In this document: piece after piece, positions 1 through 8,849 of the stretch | Layout: each line of letters begins with the position of its first letter | Position numbering within the stretch: position 1 is the stretch's first letter | Source: Zoogloea sp. | GTDB taxonomy: Bacteria; Pseudomonadota; Gammaproteobacteria; Burkholderiales; Rhodocyclaceae | Length of the DNA: 64,000 nt | Direction of reading: 5' to 3' | Assembly: GCA_023150095.1 (NCBI GenBank) | Contig: JAKLLO010000004.1 | Location: 18,907-82,906 of the forward strand | Notes under the pieces: model-generated | Databases searched by the model: none | What the model saw: only the letters and a program-made list of their open reading frames with translations | What the model was told of the DNA's origin: nothing | Position numbers and translations under genes: made by a program

Positions 1-561
1 GAATTTGTCGCCCAGGGGCACCACGGCGGCGGCCTGCAGCGCGAACTTCCAGCGGTTCTCGCCGAAGGGGTTGAGGGCCCGCTGCGGGTCGTACTTGCCG
101 GTGGGCAGCCACAGCCACGGGGTGATGCCGAAGGAGCGCCGGGCGGGGTCGTCCTTGAGCAGGAAAATGGTGGAGGCGAGGATCAGGTCGCCCACGCCAT
201 TGGCCACGTCCAGCCCGCCCAGGTCGCCGCCGGTGCGCACCTGGCCGAAGGGCAGCAGGAACTGCGGGGCGACGGTGACGCCGCCCACATCCACGTATTT
301 CACGCCCCGCGCGATGCCCACGTCCACGTCGAGATCGGCATTGCCGGACACCTTGTGCCCGCCGGAATACAGGGATTTGCCCGACGCGTGCTGGTAGTAG
401 AGCAGCGCGAGTCCGGTGCCGGGCGGCAGGTAGGTGTAGTCGCCGGGGTCGACGGCGACCGCGTGGGAAACGCGGGGCAGCGTGGCGGCGATCAGGCTGG
501 CGGCGAGTAGCGCGCCGATGGGCCGCCGCCGGGCGGGGGCGTGGCAGAGGGATGCGTTCAT
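1..561 (-). CDS. Outer-membrane transporter of the phenol MetA-pathway family (partial)
   Basis: The gene starts at the ATG at 561 on the minus strand and runs off the left edge of the window, so only about 187 N-terminal residues are visible. Residues 1-35 look like a Sec signal peptide (basic start, then an Ala/Leu-rich core ending near SHAVA). The mature part has beta-barrel character with the block YTYLPPGTGLALLYYQ and a later LPTGKYDP stretch, which I recognise as typical of the Phenol_MetA_deg outer-membrane family found in aromatic and alicyclic degradation operons. It is divergent from the Baeyer-Villiger operon, so a role in uptake of the same hydrophobic substrate is likely but inferred. 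It is absent from the ORF track because it is open at the edge. Confidence 0.75.
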   Translation of the reverse strand, partial: MNASLCHAPARRRPIGALLAASLIAATLPRVSHAVAVDPGDYTYLPPGTGLALLYYQHASGKSLYSGGHKVSGNADLDVDVGIARGVKYVDVGGVTVAPQFLLPFGQVRTGGDLGGLDVANGVGDLILASTIFLLKDDPARRSFGITPWLWLPTGKYDPQRALNPFGENRWKFALQAAAVVPLGDKF

Positions 562-923
562 GGGGATCTCCTTTGATGTGGGGTTGGGCGGCCGGATGTG
601 CCCGGCCGTTTCTTCTTGATCGCACGAGACCCGGGCGCCTTCCGCCAGCCCTTTCCGCAACCTCGCCGGCATGCCATCGATCTTGTGCCGGGCCGATTCT
701 AATCACGCAAAAACAGGGGTTTGCGCCGCGCGGGCGGCTAAATCGGGCGATTTCCCGTTTCGTTCAAAAGATCGCCAAGGATCGACAAGATCACCAGCCG
801 GCCCAGCCCCTAGATTGTCTCCACGGCAGCGGCAGTCGCGGCTTTGCCCCCGACACCGCACCGCTTCCAGCGGCTTTCCCCCTCCCGGGGCCGGCCACAC
901 CACAAGAAAGTGAAGGAGACAAG
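562..923. promoter_or_regulatory. Divergent intergenic region, candidate AraC-type operators
   Basis: These 362 bases separate the outer-membrane protein gene from the Baeyer-Villiger operon and hold no convincing gene; the ORFs here are upstream extensions of the monooxygenase frame. Two motifs stand out. A perfect inverted repeat AAATCG-GG-CGATTT lies at 740-753. Just downstream, three GATC-centred direct repeats (aaGATCgcc, agGATCgac, aaGATCacc) start at about 770, 780 and 789, close to one helical turn apart. Either could bind the AraC regulator at 4629-5516. I see no clear sigma-54 motif. Confidence 0.4.
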
Positions 924-2576
924 ATGAGCACGAATAGCCCCCAGCCGACCCGCACCCCCGCCGCCACCGACGAGGTGACGCACCTGGACGCCCTCATCAT
1001 TGGCGCCGGCGTTGCCGGGCTGTATCAGCTGCACCGCCTGCGGGAGATGGGCATGAAGGTGCGCGCCTATGAAACCGGCACCGGCGTTGGCGGCACCTGG
1101 TACTGGAACCGCTACCCCGGCGCGCGCTTCGATTCCCAGGCCGAGATCTACCAGTACTGGTTCTCGGAGGAGCTGTACAAATCCTGGCAGCCCTCCGAGC
1201 GCTTTCCGGCCCAGCCCGAGACCGAGCGCTGGCTCAACTACGTGGCCGACACCCTCGACCTGAAGAAGGACATCCAGTTCAGCACCCGGATCGCCTCGGC
1301 CCATTTCGACGAGGCCAACGACCTGTGGCGGATCGAGACCGCCGCCGGCGAGAAGATCACCGCCCAGTTCCTGATCGCCTGCTGCGGCATGCTGTCGGCG
1401 CCGCTGTCCGACCGCTTCCCGGGCCAGGCCAGCTTCAAGGGCCAGATCTTCCACACCGGCCTGTGGCCGAAGGAGCCGGTGGACCTGAAGGGCAAGCGCG
1501 TGGCGGTGGTGGGCACCGGCGCGACGGGCATCCAGGTGATCCAGACCATCGCGCCGGAGGTGGGCTCGATGAAGGTCTTCGTGCGCACGCCCCAGTACGT
1601 GATCCCCATGCGCAACCCCAAGTATTCCGGGGCGGACTGGGAGAAGTGGGGCTCGCGCTTCCATGAACTCAAGGCCCGCGTGCGCAGCACCTTCGCCGGC
1701 TTCGACTACGACTTCGACGCCGGCCCGTGGGCCGAGAAGACGCCGGAAGAGCGCACCGCGGTGCTGGAGAAGCTGTGGGAGGACGGCTCCCTCGCCCTGT
1801 GGCTGGCGTCCTTCCCCGAGATGTTCTTCGACGAGGAAGTGAGCGAGGAGGTGTCGGTGTTCGTCCGCGCCAAGATGCGCGAGCGCCTCCAGCACAACCC
1901 CGAACTGTGCGACCTGCTGATCCCCACCGAATACGGCTTTGGCACCCACCGCGTGCCGCTGGAGAACAAGTATCTGGAGGTGTACCTGCAGCCCAACGTG
2001 ACCGCCGTGGACTGCCGCACGGTGCCCATCGAGCGCGTGGTGCCCGAGGGCATCCAGACCGCCGACGGGGTGATCCATGAAGCGGACGTGATCATCCTCG
2101 CGGTGGGCTTCGACGCAGGCTCCGGCGCCCTCACCCGGATCGACATCCGCGGCCGCGACGGGCGCTCCCTGAAGGCCGAATGGGGCCAGGAGATCCGCAC
2201 CGCGATGGGCCTGCAGGTGCACGGCTACCCCAACCTGTTCACCACCGGCGCACCGCTCGCCCCGTCCGCCGCCCTGTGCAACATGACCACCTGCCTGCAA
2301 CAACAGGTGGACTGGATCACCGACTGCATCGACTACGCCCGCCGCAACGGCAAGAAGGTGGTCGAGGCCACCGAATCGCTGCAGGACGAATGGGTCCAGC
2401 ACCACGACGAGACCGCCGCCAAGACCCTGGTGGTCAAGACCGACTCCTGGTACATGGGCTCCAATGTGGAAGGCAAGCCCCGGCGGCTGATCTCGTACAT
2501 CGGCGGGGTGGGTACCTACAATCAGAAGTGCGACCAGCTGGCGAGCCAGGGCTACCCCGGCTTCGAGATGCGCTGA
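924..2576 (+). CDS. Baeyer-Villiger monooxygenase (FAD/NADPH-dependent)
   Basis: This flavoprotein of 550 residues inserts an oxygen atom next to a ketone carbonyl, turning cyclic or aryl ketones into lactones or esters. Visible motifs are the N-terminal FAD Rossmann motif GAGVAG (about residue 28), the NADPH Rossmann motif GTGATG (about residue 200) and, between them, FKGQIFHTGLWP, which fits the BVMO fingerprint FxGxxxHxxxW(P/D). Length is normal for type I BVMOs. The ORF track begins at 552, but the ATG at 924 is preceded by AAGGAG and gives the normal N-terminus. It is first in an operon with a short-chain dehydrogenase and an alpha/beta hydrolase, consistent with a pathway alcohol to ketone to ester to cleavage products. 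The exact substrate cannot be read from sequence; cyclohexanone or an aryl ketone are candidates. Confidence 0.9.
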   Translation: MSTNSPQPTRTPAATDEVTHLDALIIGAGVAGLYQLHRLREMGMKVRAYETGTGVGGTWYWNRYPGARFDSQAEIYQYWFSEELYKSWQPSERFPAQPETERWLNYVADTLDLKKDIQFSTRIASAHFDEANDLWRIETAAGEKITAQFLIACCGMLSAPLSDRFPGQASFKGQIFHTGLWPKEPVDLKGKRVAVVGTGATGIQVIQTIAPEVGSMKVFVRTPQYVIPMRNPKYSGADWEKWGSRFHELKARVRSTFAGFDYDFDAGPWAEKTPEERTAVLEKLWEDGSLALWLASFPEMFFDEEVSEEVSVFVRAKMRERLQHNPELCDLLIPTEYGFGTHRVPLENKYLEVYLQPNVTAVDCRTVPIERVVPEGIQTADGVIHEADVIILAVGFDAGSGALTRIDIRGRDGRSLKAEWGQEIRTAMGLQVHGYPNLFTTGAPLAPSAALCNMTTCLQQQVDWITDCIDYARRNGKKVVEATESLQDEWVQHHDETAAKTLVVKTDSWYMGSNVEGKPRRLISYIGGVGTYNQKCDQLASQGYPGFEMR

Positions 2577-2599
2577 GCCAACCGGAAAGGACATCCACC

Positions 2600-3367
2600 A
2601 TGAACCGACTTTCCGGCAAGGCCGCCGTCATCACCGGCGGCGGCAACGGCCTGGGCGCAGCGATCGCCCAGCGCATGGCTGACGAGGGCGCCGCCATTGC
2701 GGTGCTCGACCGCGACCCGAACGGCCGCGCGGTGGCCGAACGCATCGCCGCGGGCGGCGGGCGGGCGCTCTTCGTGCAGACCGACGTCACCGACGAAGCC
2801 CAGGTCAGCGCCGCCATGCGCGCCACCTTCGAAGCCTTCGGGCGCCTCGACGTGCTGGTGAACAACGCCGGCATCGAAGGCGAGAACGTGCCCACCGACC
2901 GCCTCTCCCTGGCCGAGTGGAACCGCGTGATGGCCGTCGATGCGACCGCCGTCTTCCTCTGCACCAAGCACGTCATCCCCTACCTGCGCCAGGCGGGCGG
3001 CGGCTCGGTGATCAACATCTCGTCGATCTACGGCATCGTCGGGGGCGGCGACATCCCGCCCTACCACGCGGCCAAGGGCGCCGTACGCTGCATGAGCAAG
3101 AACGACGCGCTCACCTACGCCAGCGAGCGCATCCGGGTGAACTCGATCCATCCGGGCTTCATCTTCACGGCGCTGGTGGACCGCTACGTGCACGACGCCG
3201 GCCTGGAGCGCAGCGCCGCCAAGGCCAGCCTCGACGCCCTGCATCCGCTGGGCGGCACCGGCACCCCGGACGACATCGCCTGGGGCGCGGTCTACCTGGC
3301 GTCGGACGAGTCGCGCTGGGTGACCGGCGCCGAGCTGGTCATCGACGGCGGCTACACCGCGCGCTGA
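2600..3367 (+). CDS. Short-chain dehydrogenase/reductase, probable alcohol dehydrogenase
   Basis: This 255-residue classical SDR probably oxidises a secondary alcohol to the ketone used by the monooxygenase encoded just upstream. It shows the cofactor motif TGGGNGLG at residues 13-20, an Asp after strand beta-2 (VLDRD) that favours NAD(H) over NADP(H), NNAG near residue 90, a catalytic Ser in INISS and the YHAAK (YxxxK) active-site pair. The C-terminal GAELVIDGGYTAR ending is typical of the family. It starts 23 bases after the monooxygenase stop, with AGGACA upstream of the ATG. The assignment to alcohol oxidation rather than another SDR reaction rests on operon context. Confidence 0.88.
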   Translation: MNRLSGKAAVITGGGNGLGAAIAQRMADEGAAIAVLDRDPNGRAVAERIAAGGGRALFVQTDVTDEAQVSAAMRATFEAFGRLDVLVNNAGIEGENVPTDRLSLAEWNRVMAVDATAVFLCTKHVIPYLRQAGGGSVINISSIYGIVGGGDIPPYHAAKGAVRCMSKNDALTYASERIRVNSIHPGFIFTALVDRYVHDAGLERSAAKASLDALHPLGGTGTPDDIAWGAVYLASDESRWVTGAELVIDGGYTAR

Positions 3368-3426
3368 GCCCCCACCCCGCACCACCGGCCGCCCCGCGCG
3401 GCCGGCACCCACCGGAGGAAATCGAC

Positions 3427-4467
3427 ATGAACAACTATTACAGCCAGGACAACCACGGTCCGTTCAAGACCATCAACATCGGCACGCTGGAGCTGGAGGA
3501 AGGCGGCGTGCTGCCCGACTGCACCCTCGCCGTGGCCACCCACGGCACCCTCAACGCCGCCCGGGACAACGCGATCCTGGTGCCCACCTGGTATTCCGGC
3601 ACCAGCAAGATCATGGAGCAGGTGTACATCGGCCCGGGCCACGCCCTCGACCCGACGCGCTACTTCATCATCGTGGTGAACCAGATCGGCAGCGGCCTGT
3701 CCCTGTCGCCGAGCAACGCGCCCGCGGCGATTGCCGGGCCGAACTTTCCGAAGGTGCGCATCGGCGACGACGTGCGCGCCCAGCACCGGCTGCTCACCGA
3801 ACACTTCGGCATCCAGCGCCTGGCGCTGGTGGTGGGCGGCTCGATGGGCGCCCAGCAGACCTACGAATGGGCGGTGCGCTACCCGGACATGGTCGAGCGC
3901 GCCGCGCCCATCGCCGGCACCGCCTGCAACACCGAGCACGACTTCGTGTTCGCCGAAACCCTGATCGAGGCGATCACCTCCGACCCGGGTTTCCGCAACG
4001 GCGACTATTCATCGGCGGCCGAGGTGGCGGCGGGCCTCAAACGCCACGCCAAGCTGTGGACGGTGATGGGCTGGAGCACGGAGTTCTTCCGCTGCGGGCG
4101 CCACCGGGTGCTCGGCTTCGAGTCGATGCAGGCCTTCGTGGATCAGTTCATGACCGGCTACTTCGGGCCGATGGACCCGAACAACCTGCTCGCCATGGCC
4201 TGGAAGTGGCAGCGCGGCGACGTGAGCCGCCACACCGGCGGCAACCTGGCCGAAGCCCTGGGCCGCATCAAGGCTAAAACCTATGTGATGCCGATCAGCC
4301 ACGACATGTTCTTTCCGCCCAGCGACTGCGTGGCCGAACAGCAGCTGATCCCGAACAGCGAGTTCCGTCCCGTGAGCAGCATTGACGGCCACCTCGCCCT
4401 GTTCGGCACCGACGCCCACGCCATCGCCGAAATGGACAGCCATCTGCGGGAACTCCTCGCCAGCTAG
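3427..4467 (+). CDS. Alpha/beta hydrolase of the MetX (homoserine acyltransferase-like) family
   Basis: This protein of 346 residues has the alpha/beta-hydrolase fold of the homoserine O-acetyltransferase family. The nucleophile elbow is GGSMGAQQ (Ser near residue 142), an Asp follows in ISHDMFFPP and the catalytic His lies in DGHLALFG. Family members are acyltransferases or hydrolases. Downstream of a Baeyer-Villiger monooxygenase, hydrolysis of the lactone or ester product is the natural job, but this is inference; the operon has no separate conventional esterase. The ATG is preceded by CGGAGGA. The gene ends just before two hairpins, so it is probably the last in the operon. A methionine role is unlikely given the neighbours. 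Confidence 0.8.
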   Translation: MNNYYSQDNHGPFKTINIGTLELEEGGVLPDCTLAVATHGTLNAARDNAILVPTWYSGTSKIMEQVYIGPGHALDPTRYFIIVVNQIGSGLSLSPSNAPAAIAGPNFPKVRIGDDVRAQHRLLTEHFGIQRLALVVGGSMGAQQTYEWAVRYPDMVERAAPIAGTACNTEHDFVFAETLIEAITSDPGFRNGDYSSAAEVAAGLKRHAKLWTVMGWSTEFFRCGRHRVLGFESMQAFVDQFMTGYFGPMDPNNLLAMAWKWQRGDVSRHTGGNLAEALGRIKAKTYVMPISHDMFFPPSDCVAEQQLIPNSEFRPVSSIDGHLALFGTDAHAIAEMDSHLRELLAS

Positions 4468-4481
4468 AACCGCCTCCGAAA

Positions 4482-4518
4482 GGTGTCGTCGTCCTTCAGC
4501 AGGGACGATGACGACACC
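4482..4518 (+). terminator. Imperfect hairpin after the Baeyer-Villiger operon
   Basis: GGTGTCGTC and GACGACACC pair around GTCC/GGAC with a small bulge. There is no T-tract directly after it, so it may be a 3'-end stabiliser acting with the stronger terminator that follows. Confidence 0.4.
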
Positions 4519-4542
4519 GGCGCTCCCCGCGGGTGCCTTTGC

Positions 4543-4576
4543 GGCGCATCAGGGCAACCTGATGCGCCATTTTTTG
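4543..4576 (+). terminator. Rho-independent terminator
   Basis: A perfect 11-bp stem, GGCGCATCAGG / CCTGATGCGCC, closes a GCAA tetraloop and is followed by ATTTTTTG. It ends the Baeyer-Villiger operon before the convergent AraC gene. On the opposite strand it has no good T-tract. Confidence 0.88.
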
Positions 4577-4628
4577 CGTGGAGCTGCGTGGGTTAGGGTT
4601 TGGGTGAACGCGGGGCCCGGACGTTGCG

Positions 4629-5516
4629 TCAGGCGCCGCCGTCCTTCTTCAGCCGGGCCGGCGTGGTGCCCAGCCGCGCCCGCATCACGCGGGTCATGTG
4701 GGCCTGGTCGGCAAAGCCGCACATGGCTGCCACCTCCTTGATGGCCAGCCCGCGGGTGGCGAGCAGGCGCGCGGCCCGCTCGACCCGCCGCATCATCACG
4801 AACTCGTAGGGCGAACAGCCCATCGAGGCGCGGAAGTGCTTGGTGAAGGTCCAGATCCCGAGCCCGAGGGTCTCGGCCATCTGCTCGATGGTGATGCCTT
4901 CGTGCAGATGGGATTCGACGAACTCCTCGAGCCGCCGCACCCGGCTGGGCGACAGCGGGCCGGCGGGCATCTCGTCGCGGAAGGTGAAGCGCGCGTACTT
5001 GCGGAACAGATGCACCGCCAGCTGGATCGACAGCGCCTCCACGTAGAGGCTGCCGCCCAGCCCGCGCTGGCGCGCCTCGAGGGTGATTGAATCGACGATC
5101 TGCGTGACCACCGGGTCCTGCCCCTGCAGCACGTCGTGCAGCCGCACCTCGGCCACGCTGCGCTCGGTGACGTCGGAGGCCACCCGGGCCATCAGGGCTT
5201 CGGAGAGATAGGTGTGGGAGACCTCGATACACTGGGTCCAGTGCCAATGGGACGACTCGGAGCGGGTGAGCAGCGAGAAATCGCCGGGCGTGCAGCGCTT
5301 GCGGCTCCAGCGCCCCTCGACGCAGCGGTCCATCGGCGTGACGCCCGCGTGGTAGCGCACCACCATGAAGTGATCCATCGGCGGGATCGGCACGTCGAGC
5401 CCGGTGTAGCGGTAGGCCCGGTGCCCGACGTTCTTCCAGCCCAGACCGTCGCTCGACGAGGTGATCCGGCCTGGCACCCAGGTGGGCAAGTCCCGCGGAG
5501 AAATCAGGTTAGCCAT
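4629..5516 (-). CDS. AraC-family transcriptional regulator
   Basis: This 295-residue protein has a variable N-terminal half and a C-terminal AraC DNA-binding domain (about residues 190-292) with two helix-turn-helix units. The first spans ITIEQMAETLGLGIWTFTKHF and the second lies around IKEVAAMCGFADQAHMTRVM, followed by the signature LGTTPARLKK. It is convergent with the Baeyer-Villiger operon and is the only regulator nearby, so it probably senses the substrate and activates that operon and perhaps the divergent outer-membrane gene. The direct repeats at 769-797 are candidate targets. The start at 5516 gives normal family length. Confidence 0.85.
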   Translation of the reverse strand: MANLISPRDLPTWVPGRITSSSDGLGWKNVGHRAYRYTGLDVPIPPMDHFMVVRYHAGVTPMDRCVEGRWSRKRCTPGDFSLLTRSESSHWHWTQCIEVSHTYLSEALMARVASDVTERSVAEVRLHDVLQGQDPVVTQIVDSITLEARQRGLGGSLYVEALSIQLAVHLFRKYARFTFRDEMPAGPLSPSRVRRLEEFVESHLHEGITIEQMAETLGLGIWTFTKHFRASMGCSPYEFVMMRRVERAARLLATRGLAIKEVAAMCGFADQAHMTRVMRARLGTTPARLKKDGGA

Positions 5517-5584
5517 CGCGCGATTGCTTCAATAACGAAACCGGAGAGCCAGGGGAATGGGTTCAGGGGCTGCGCCCTGGAGTT

Positions 5585-5633
5585 GCAATCATACAAATAT
5601 TATTTAAATGACTGAATAAAATTAAGTGATTGC
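5585..5633. repeat. AT-rich inverted repeat upstream of the AraC gene
   Basis: GCAATCA at 5585-5591 and TGATTGC at 5627-5633 flank a 35-bp AT-rich stretch, unusual in this GC-rich window. The position, about 70-117 bp upstream of the AraC start, fits an operator and promoter region for that gene. Between here and the fumarate reductase genes (5634-5760) there is no gene, only GC-rich DNA with runs of eight G. Confidence 0.4.
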
Positions 5634-5760
5634 GACGCACGCGGGGCGACAGGCCGCGGGGCGCAGCCGCAGGGCCTTGGCAGGCTGGCAGATGAAGCGG
5701 GGTCGAAGGGGAGCGGGCCGCCGGAGGGCACCGGCGGGGGGGGTGGACTGAGGGGGGGGT

Positions 5761-5790
5761 GGGCGACTGAAGTCGCCCCTACGGTCGCCC
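5761..5790. repeat. REP-like palindrome at the end of the fumarate reductase operon
   Basis: GGGCGACT-GA-AGTCGCCC is a perfect 8+2+8 palindrome at 5761-5778. It is followed by a partial repeat, so that GTCGCCCCTAC occurs twice, the second copy running into the frdB stop codon. Read on the minus strand this is GTAGGGGCGACxxx, resembling GTAGG-GCGAC repeats scattered in many proteobacterial genomes. It may stabilise the 3' end of the frd message. Confidence 0.5.
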
Positions 5791-6516
5791 CTACAGAAGG
5801 CCGACCTTGACCATCTTGCGGCGCAGGAAGGCGATCTGGGTTTGCAGCGACAGGCCTTTCGGGCACACGTCGTGGCAGCCAAGGAGGCTCATGCAGCCGA
5901 ACACCCCGGTGTCGTCGCCGATGAGTTCATAGAAGTCGTCGTCGCTGCGGGTGTCCCGCGGGTCGAGGCGGAAGCGGGCGATCTTGTTGAGGCCGACGGC
6001 GCCCACGAAGTCGGGGCGCATCTGCGCCGTGCCGCAGCCGGCGATGCAGCAGCCGCATTCGATGCAGCGGTCGAGCTCGTAGATGGCTTCGGCGAGGGCC
6101 GGGTCCATCCGGGCCTCTACCGCCGTGAGGGCGGTTTCTTCCTGGCTGTGGATCCAGGTTTCGAGGCGTTCGGCGGTGCCGCGCATCCACTTGCCGGTGT
6201 TCACCGACAGATCGCCGATCAGCTCGAACACCGGCAGCGGGGCCAGGGTGATGAGGGGGTCGAGATCGCGGGTGAGGCAGCGGCACGCCAGGGTGGGCTT
6301 GCCGTTGACGAGCATGGCGCAGCTGCCGCAGATGCCGGCGCGGCACACGAAGTCGAACTGCAGCGAGGGGTCGAGGCGCTCGCGGACTTCGCCCAGGGCG
6401 AGGAAGAGGGTCATGCCCTCGGCCTCTTCGACGAGGAAATCCTGCCAGTGGGGGGCGATGCCCTCGCCCGGGCTGCTGCGCAGGATGCGCAGGGTGAGGC
6501 TGCGGGGGGCGGTCAT
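5791..6516 (-). CDS. frdB: Fumarate reductase iron-sulfur subunit (Wolinella type)
   Basis: This 241-residue subunit carries electrons between the heme membrane anchor and the flavoprotein. The N-terminal 2Fe-2S domain has CRAGICGSCAMLVNG; the C-terminal part has CIECGCCIAGCG for 4Fe-4S and CMSLLGCHDVCPKGL for the 3Fe-4S site. The stretch ELIGDDTGVFGCM and the RRKMV ending closely match my memory of Wolinella/Campylobacter FrdB rather than the SdhB of ordinary betaproteobacteria. The track ORF begins at 6630, but the ATG at 6516 gives the normal N-terminus. It is the last gene of frdC-frdA-(2Fe-2S)-frdB, 25 bases after the small ferredoxin gene. Confidence 0.9.
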   Translation of the reverse strand: MTAPRSLTLRILRSSPGEGIAPHWQDFLVEEAEGMTLFLALGEVRERLDPSLQFDFVCRAGICGSCAMLVNGKPTLACRCLTRDLDPLITLAPLPVFELIGDLSVNTGKWMRGTAERLETWIHSQEETALTAVEARMDPALAEAIYELDRCIECGCCIAGCGTAQMRPDFVGAVGLNKIARFRLDPRDTRSDDDFYELIGDDTGVFGCMSLLGCHDVCPKGLSLQTQIAFLRRKMVKVGLL

Positions 6517-6541
6517 GGCGGGGCCTTTCGCGGGGGCGGGC

Positions 6542-6871
6542 TCAGTGGCCGCCGCGCACGGGGATGCGCATGCCGTCCCAGCCTTCGGCGTGGATGCCGG
6601 GGGCCACGGCAATGTCGCGGCCCAGATCACGGACGAAGGCGGTGCACGGCACGCCGGGCACGCCGTTGATGGTGACGCTGCAGGTGTTGCAGGCGCCGGA
6701 GTGGCACATGAAGCCGTCGGCCCAGGTGGGCGGCAGCGCGCCCTTGGCCTGCTTGATGGCGCCCAGCAGGGTCATGTCGGGGGTTTCGACGATCTCGACC
6801 GGGGTGGAGCCGCCGGTGAGGGTGCGCAGATGGAGGGTGACAGTGCGGACGTGGGACATGGGAGCGTTCAT
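6542..6871 (-). CDS. Small 2Fe-2S ferredoxin-domain protein in the fumarate reductase operon
   Basis: This 109-residue protein is a stand-alone ferredoxin fold. Its cluster motif [17 protein letters not shown], with a fourth Cys in GVPC, parallels the N-terminal domain of FrdB (CRAGICGSC), and the following TAFVRDLG resembles the FrdB TRDLD segment. It therefore looks like a duplicated FrdB N-terminal domain without the C-terminal cluster domain. Its ATG overlaps the frdA stop (ATGA), so translation is coupled. An extra electron-transfer subunit or an alternative electron entry point is possible; the function is not known to me. The track shows it only as the tail of a longer ORF ending at 7870. 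Confidence 0.75.
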   Translation of the reverse strand: MNAPMSHVRTVTLHLRTLTGGSTPVEIVETPDMTLLGAIKQAKGALPPTWADGFMCHSGACNTCSVTINGVPGVPCTAFVRDLGRDIAVAPGIHAEGWDGMRIPVRGGH

Positions 6872-8847
6872 GGTGTGGCGTCTCCGGGCCTTTCGTTGCG
6901 GCCCCGGTAGCGTTCCGGGAGCAGGTGGTCGAAGGGCATCAGGGCGTGTTGCAGGGTGTATCGGTCGGCGTGGCCGAAGGCTTTGCGAATGGCGTTGATC
7001 TCGTCCGCGCGGACGGCCGTGGCCGGGTGTTCGATGGCGTTGCGGGCGCCGTAGCCGCGCCAGCCGGGGGGCAGTTCCATGGCGGCCACGTCCAGGACTT
7101 CCCAGGCGAGGGTCGGCAGGGTGTCGTCGCCGTGCCAGGTGGCGAGGGTGCGCTTGAGCCAGTGGGCGTCGTCGCGGGCGGGGTAGTCCTCGCGGAAGTG
7201 GGCGCCGCGGCTTTCGGTGCGGGTGAGCGCGCCGTGGGCGACGCACAGGGCGAGCTTGAGCATCTTCTGCACCCGGTAGGCGGCCACCAGTTCGGGGTTG
7301 CTGCCGGGGCGGCGGGTGGCGATGCCGATGTAGCGGCTCTTCTCCAGCAGTTGCTGGAGTTCGCTCACCGCGGATTCGAGCAGATCGCCGCGGCGGAAGA
7401 TGCCCACCTTCTCGGTCATGATGTCCTGCATCCGTCGTGTGATGTCGGCGGCGCTTTCGCTTCCGTTGCCATGCAGCAAAGTGTCGAGCTTTGCCTGCTC
7501 CCGTTCGAGGAACTCCCGCACGAGGGCGGTGGAGACATGCAGATCGCCTGCGTCGGATTCCACGAAGTCGGCCATCTTCTCGCCGACGATCATGCCGGCG
7601 ACCACCGTCTCGGCCACCGAGTTGCCGCCCAGCCGGTTGAAGCCATGGAGATCCCAGCAGGCGGCCTCGCCGCAGGCAAACAGGCCGGTGAGGCCGCGGG
7701 CGTGGCCGGCGGCGTCGGTGCGGATGCCGCCCATCGAGTAATGCTGGGCCGGCCGCACCGGGATCAGGTCGCGGGCCGGGTCGATGCCCAGGAAGTGCTG
7801 GCAAATCTCCTTCACCTCGCGCAGGCGCCCGTCGATGTGGGCCTTGCCGAGCAGGGTGATGTCCAGCCACAGGTGCTCGCCAAAGCGGGTCTTCACCCCG
7901 TGGCCGGCGCGGATGTGTTCTTCCATGCGCCGCGACACCACATCGCGAGAGGCCAGCTCGCGCTTTTCGGGCTCGTAGTCGGGCATGAAGCGGTGGCCGT
8001 TGGCGTCCCGCAGCAGCCCGCCGTCGCCCCGGCAGCCTTCGGTGACGAGGATGCCGGCGGGGAAGATGGTGGTGGGGTGAAACTGCACCGCCTCCATGTT
8101 GCCCAGCGGCACCACGCCGGTTTCCAGCGCGATGGCGGCACCGATGCCTTCGTTGATGACGGCGTTGGAGCTCACCCGGTAGATCCGCCCGAAGCCGCCG
8201 GTGGCGATGCAGGTGGCCTTGGCCACATAGGCCGAGAGCTCGCCAGTGACGAGATCGCGCACGATGGCGCCGTGGCAGCGGCTGCCGTCGTGGATCAGCG
8301 CGATGGCCTCGGTGCGCTCATGCACCGGGATGCTCTCTGCCACGGCCTGGTCGGAGACCGCGTAAAGCATGGCGTGGCCCGTGCCATCCGAGACGAAGCA
8401 GGTGCGCCACTTTTTGGTGCCGCCAAAATCCCGGGCGGCGATGAGGCCGTGCATCGCGGCGGGCTCGGTGAGCGTTACCCGCTGGCCGTCCATCACCACC
8501 TCGCGGGGGCCGGCCTGGATGCGGTTCCACGGAACGCCCCAGGCGGCGAGCTCGCGCACAGCCTGGGGGGCGGTGTGCACGAAGAGGCGCGCCACCTCCT
8601 GGTCGCAGCCCCAGTCGGAGCCGCGGACGGTGTCTTCAAAGTGCACGTCCTCGTTATCGCCGGCGCCCATCGCGGTGTTGCCGAGGCTGGCCTGCATGCC
8701 GCCCTGGGCCGCGGCGGAGTGCGAGCGCTTGGGCGGCACGAGGCTCAGGATGATCACGTCGTGGCCGCGGCGTCGGGCGCCCACGGCGGCGCGCAGGCCC
8801 GCGAGGCCGCCGCCGATCACCAGCACGTCGGTGTAGTGGATGCGCAT
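6868..8847 (-). CDS. frdA: Fumarate reductase flavoprotein subunit (Wolinella type)
   Basis: This 659-residue catalytic subunit interconverts fumarate and succinate. The FAD motif [15 protein letters not shown] is at the N-terminus, the His that carries covalent FAD is in [16 protein letters not shown], and GFNRLGGNS and [11 protein letters not shown]-like ([15 protein letters not shown]) blocks are present. The sequence follows Wolinella/Campylobacter FrdA closely (for example [15 protein letters not shown] and [17 protein letters not shown]). The track ORF is extended to 9768; the ATG at 8847 is the family start and sits just past the frdC stop. It belongs to the operon frdC-frdA-(2Fe-2S)-frdB and should face the cytoplasm. 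Confidence 0.93.
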   Translation of the reverse strand: MRIHYTDVLVIGGGLAGLRAAVGARRRGHDVIILSLVPPKRSHSAAAQGGMQASLGNTAMGAGDNEDVHFEDTVRGSDWGCDQEVARLFVHTAPQAVRELAAWGVPWNRIQAGPREVVMDGQRVTLTEPAAMHGLIAARDFGGTKKWRTCFVSDGTGHAMLYAVSDQAVAESIPVHERTEAIALIHDGSRCHGAIVRDLVTGELSAYVAKATCIATGGFGRIYRVSSNAVINEGIGAAIALETGVVPLGNMEAVQFHPTTIFPAGILVTEGCRGDGGLLRDANGHRFMPDYEPEKRELASRDVVSRRMEEHIRAGHGVKTRFGEHLWLDITLLGKAHIDGRLREVKEICQHFLGIDPARDLIPVRPAQHYSMGGIRTDAAGHARGLTGLFACGEAACWDLHGFNRLGGNSVAETVVAGMIVGEKMADFVESDAGDLHVSTALVREFLEREQAKLDTLLHGNGSESAADITRRMQDIMTEKVGIFRRGDLLESAVSELQQLLEKSRYIGIATRRPGSNPELVAAYRVQKMLKLALCVAHGALTRTESRGAHFREDYPARDDAHWLKRTLATWHGDDTLPTLAWEVLDVAAMELPPGWRGYGARNAIEHPATAVRADEINAIRKAFGHADRYTLQHALMPFDHLLPERYRGRNERPGDATP

Positions 8848-8849
8848 GG

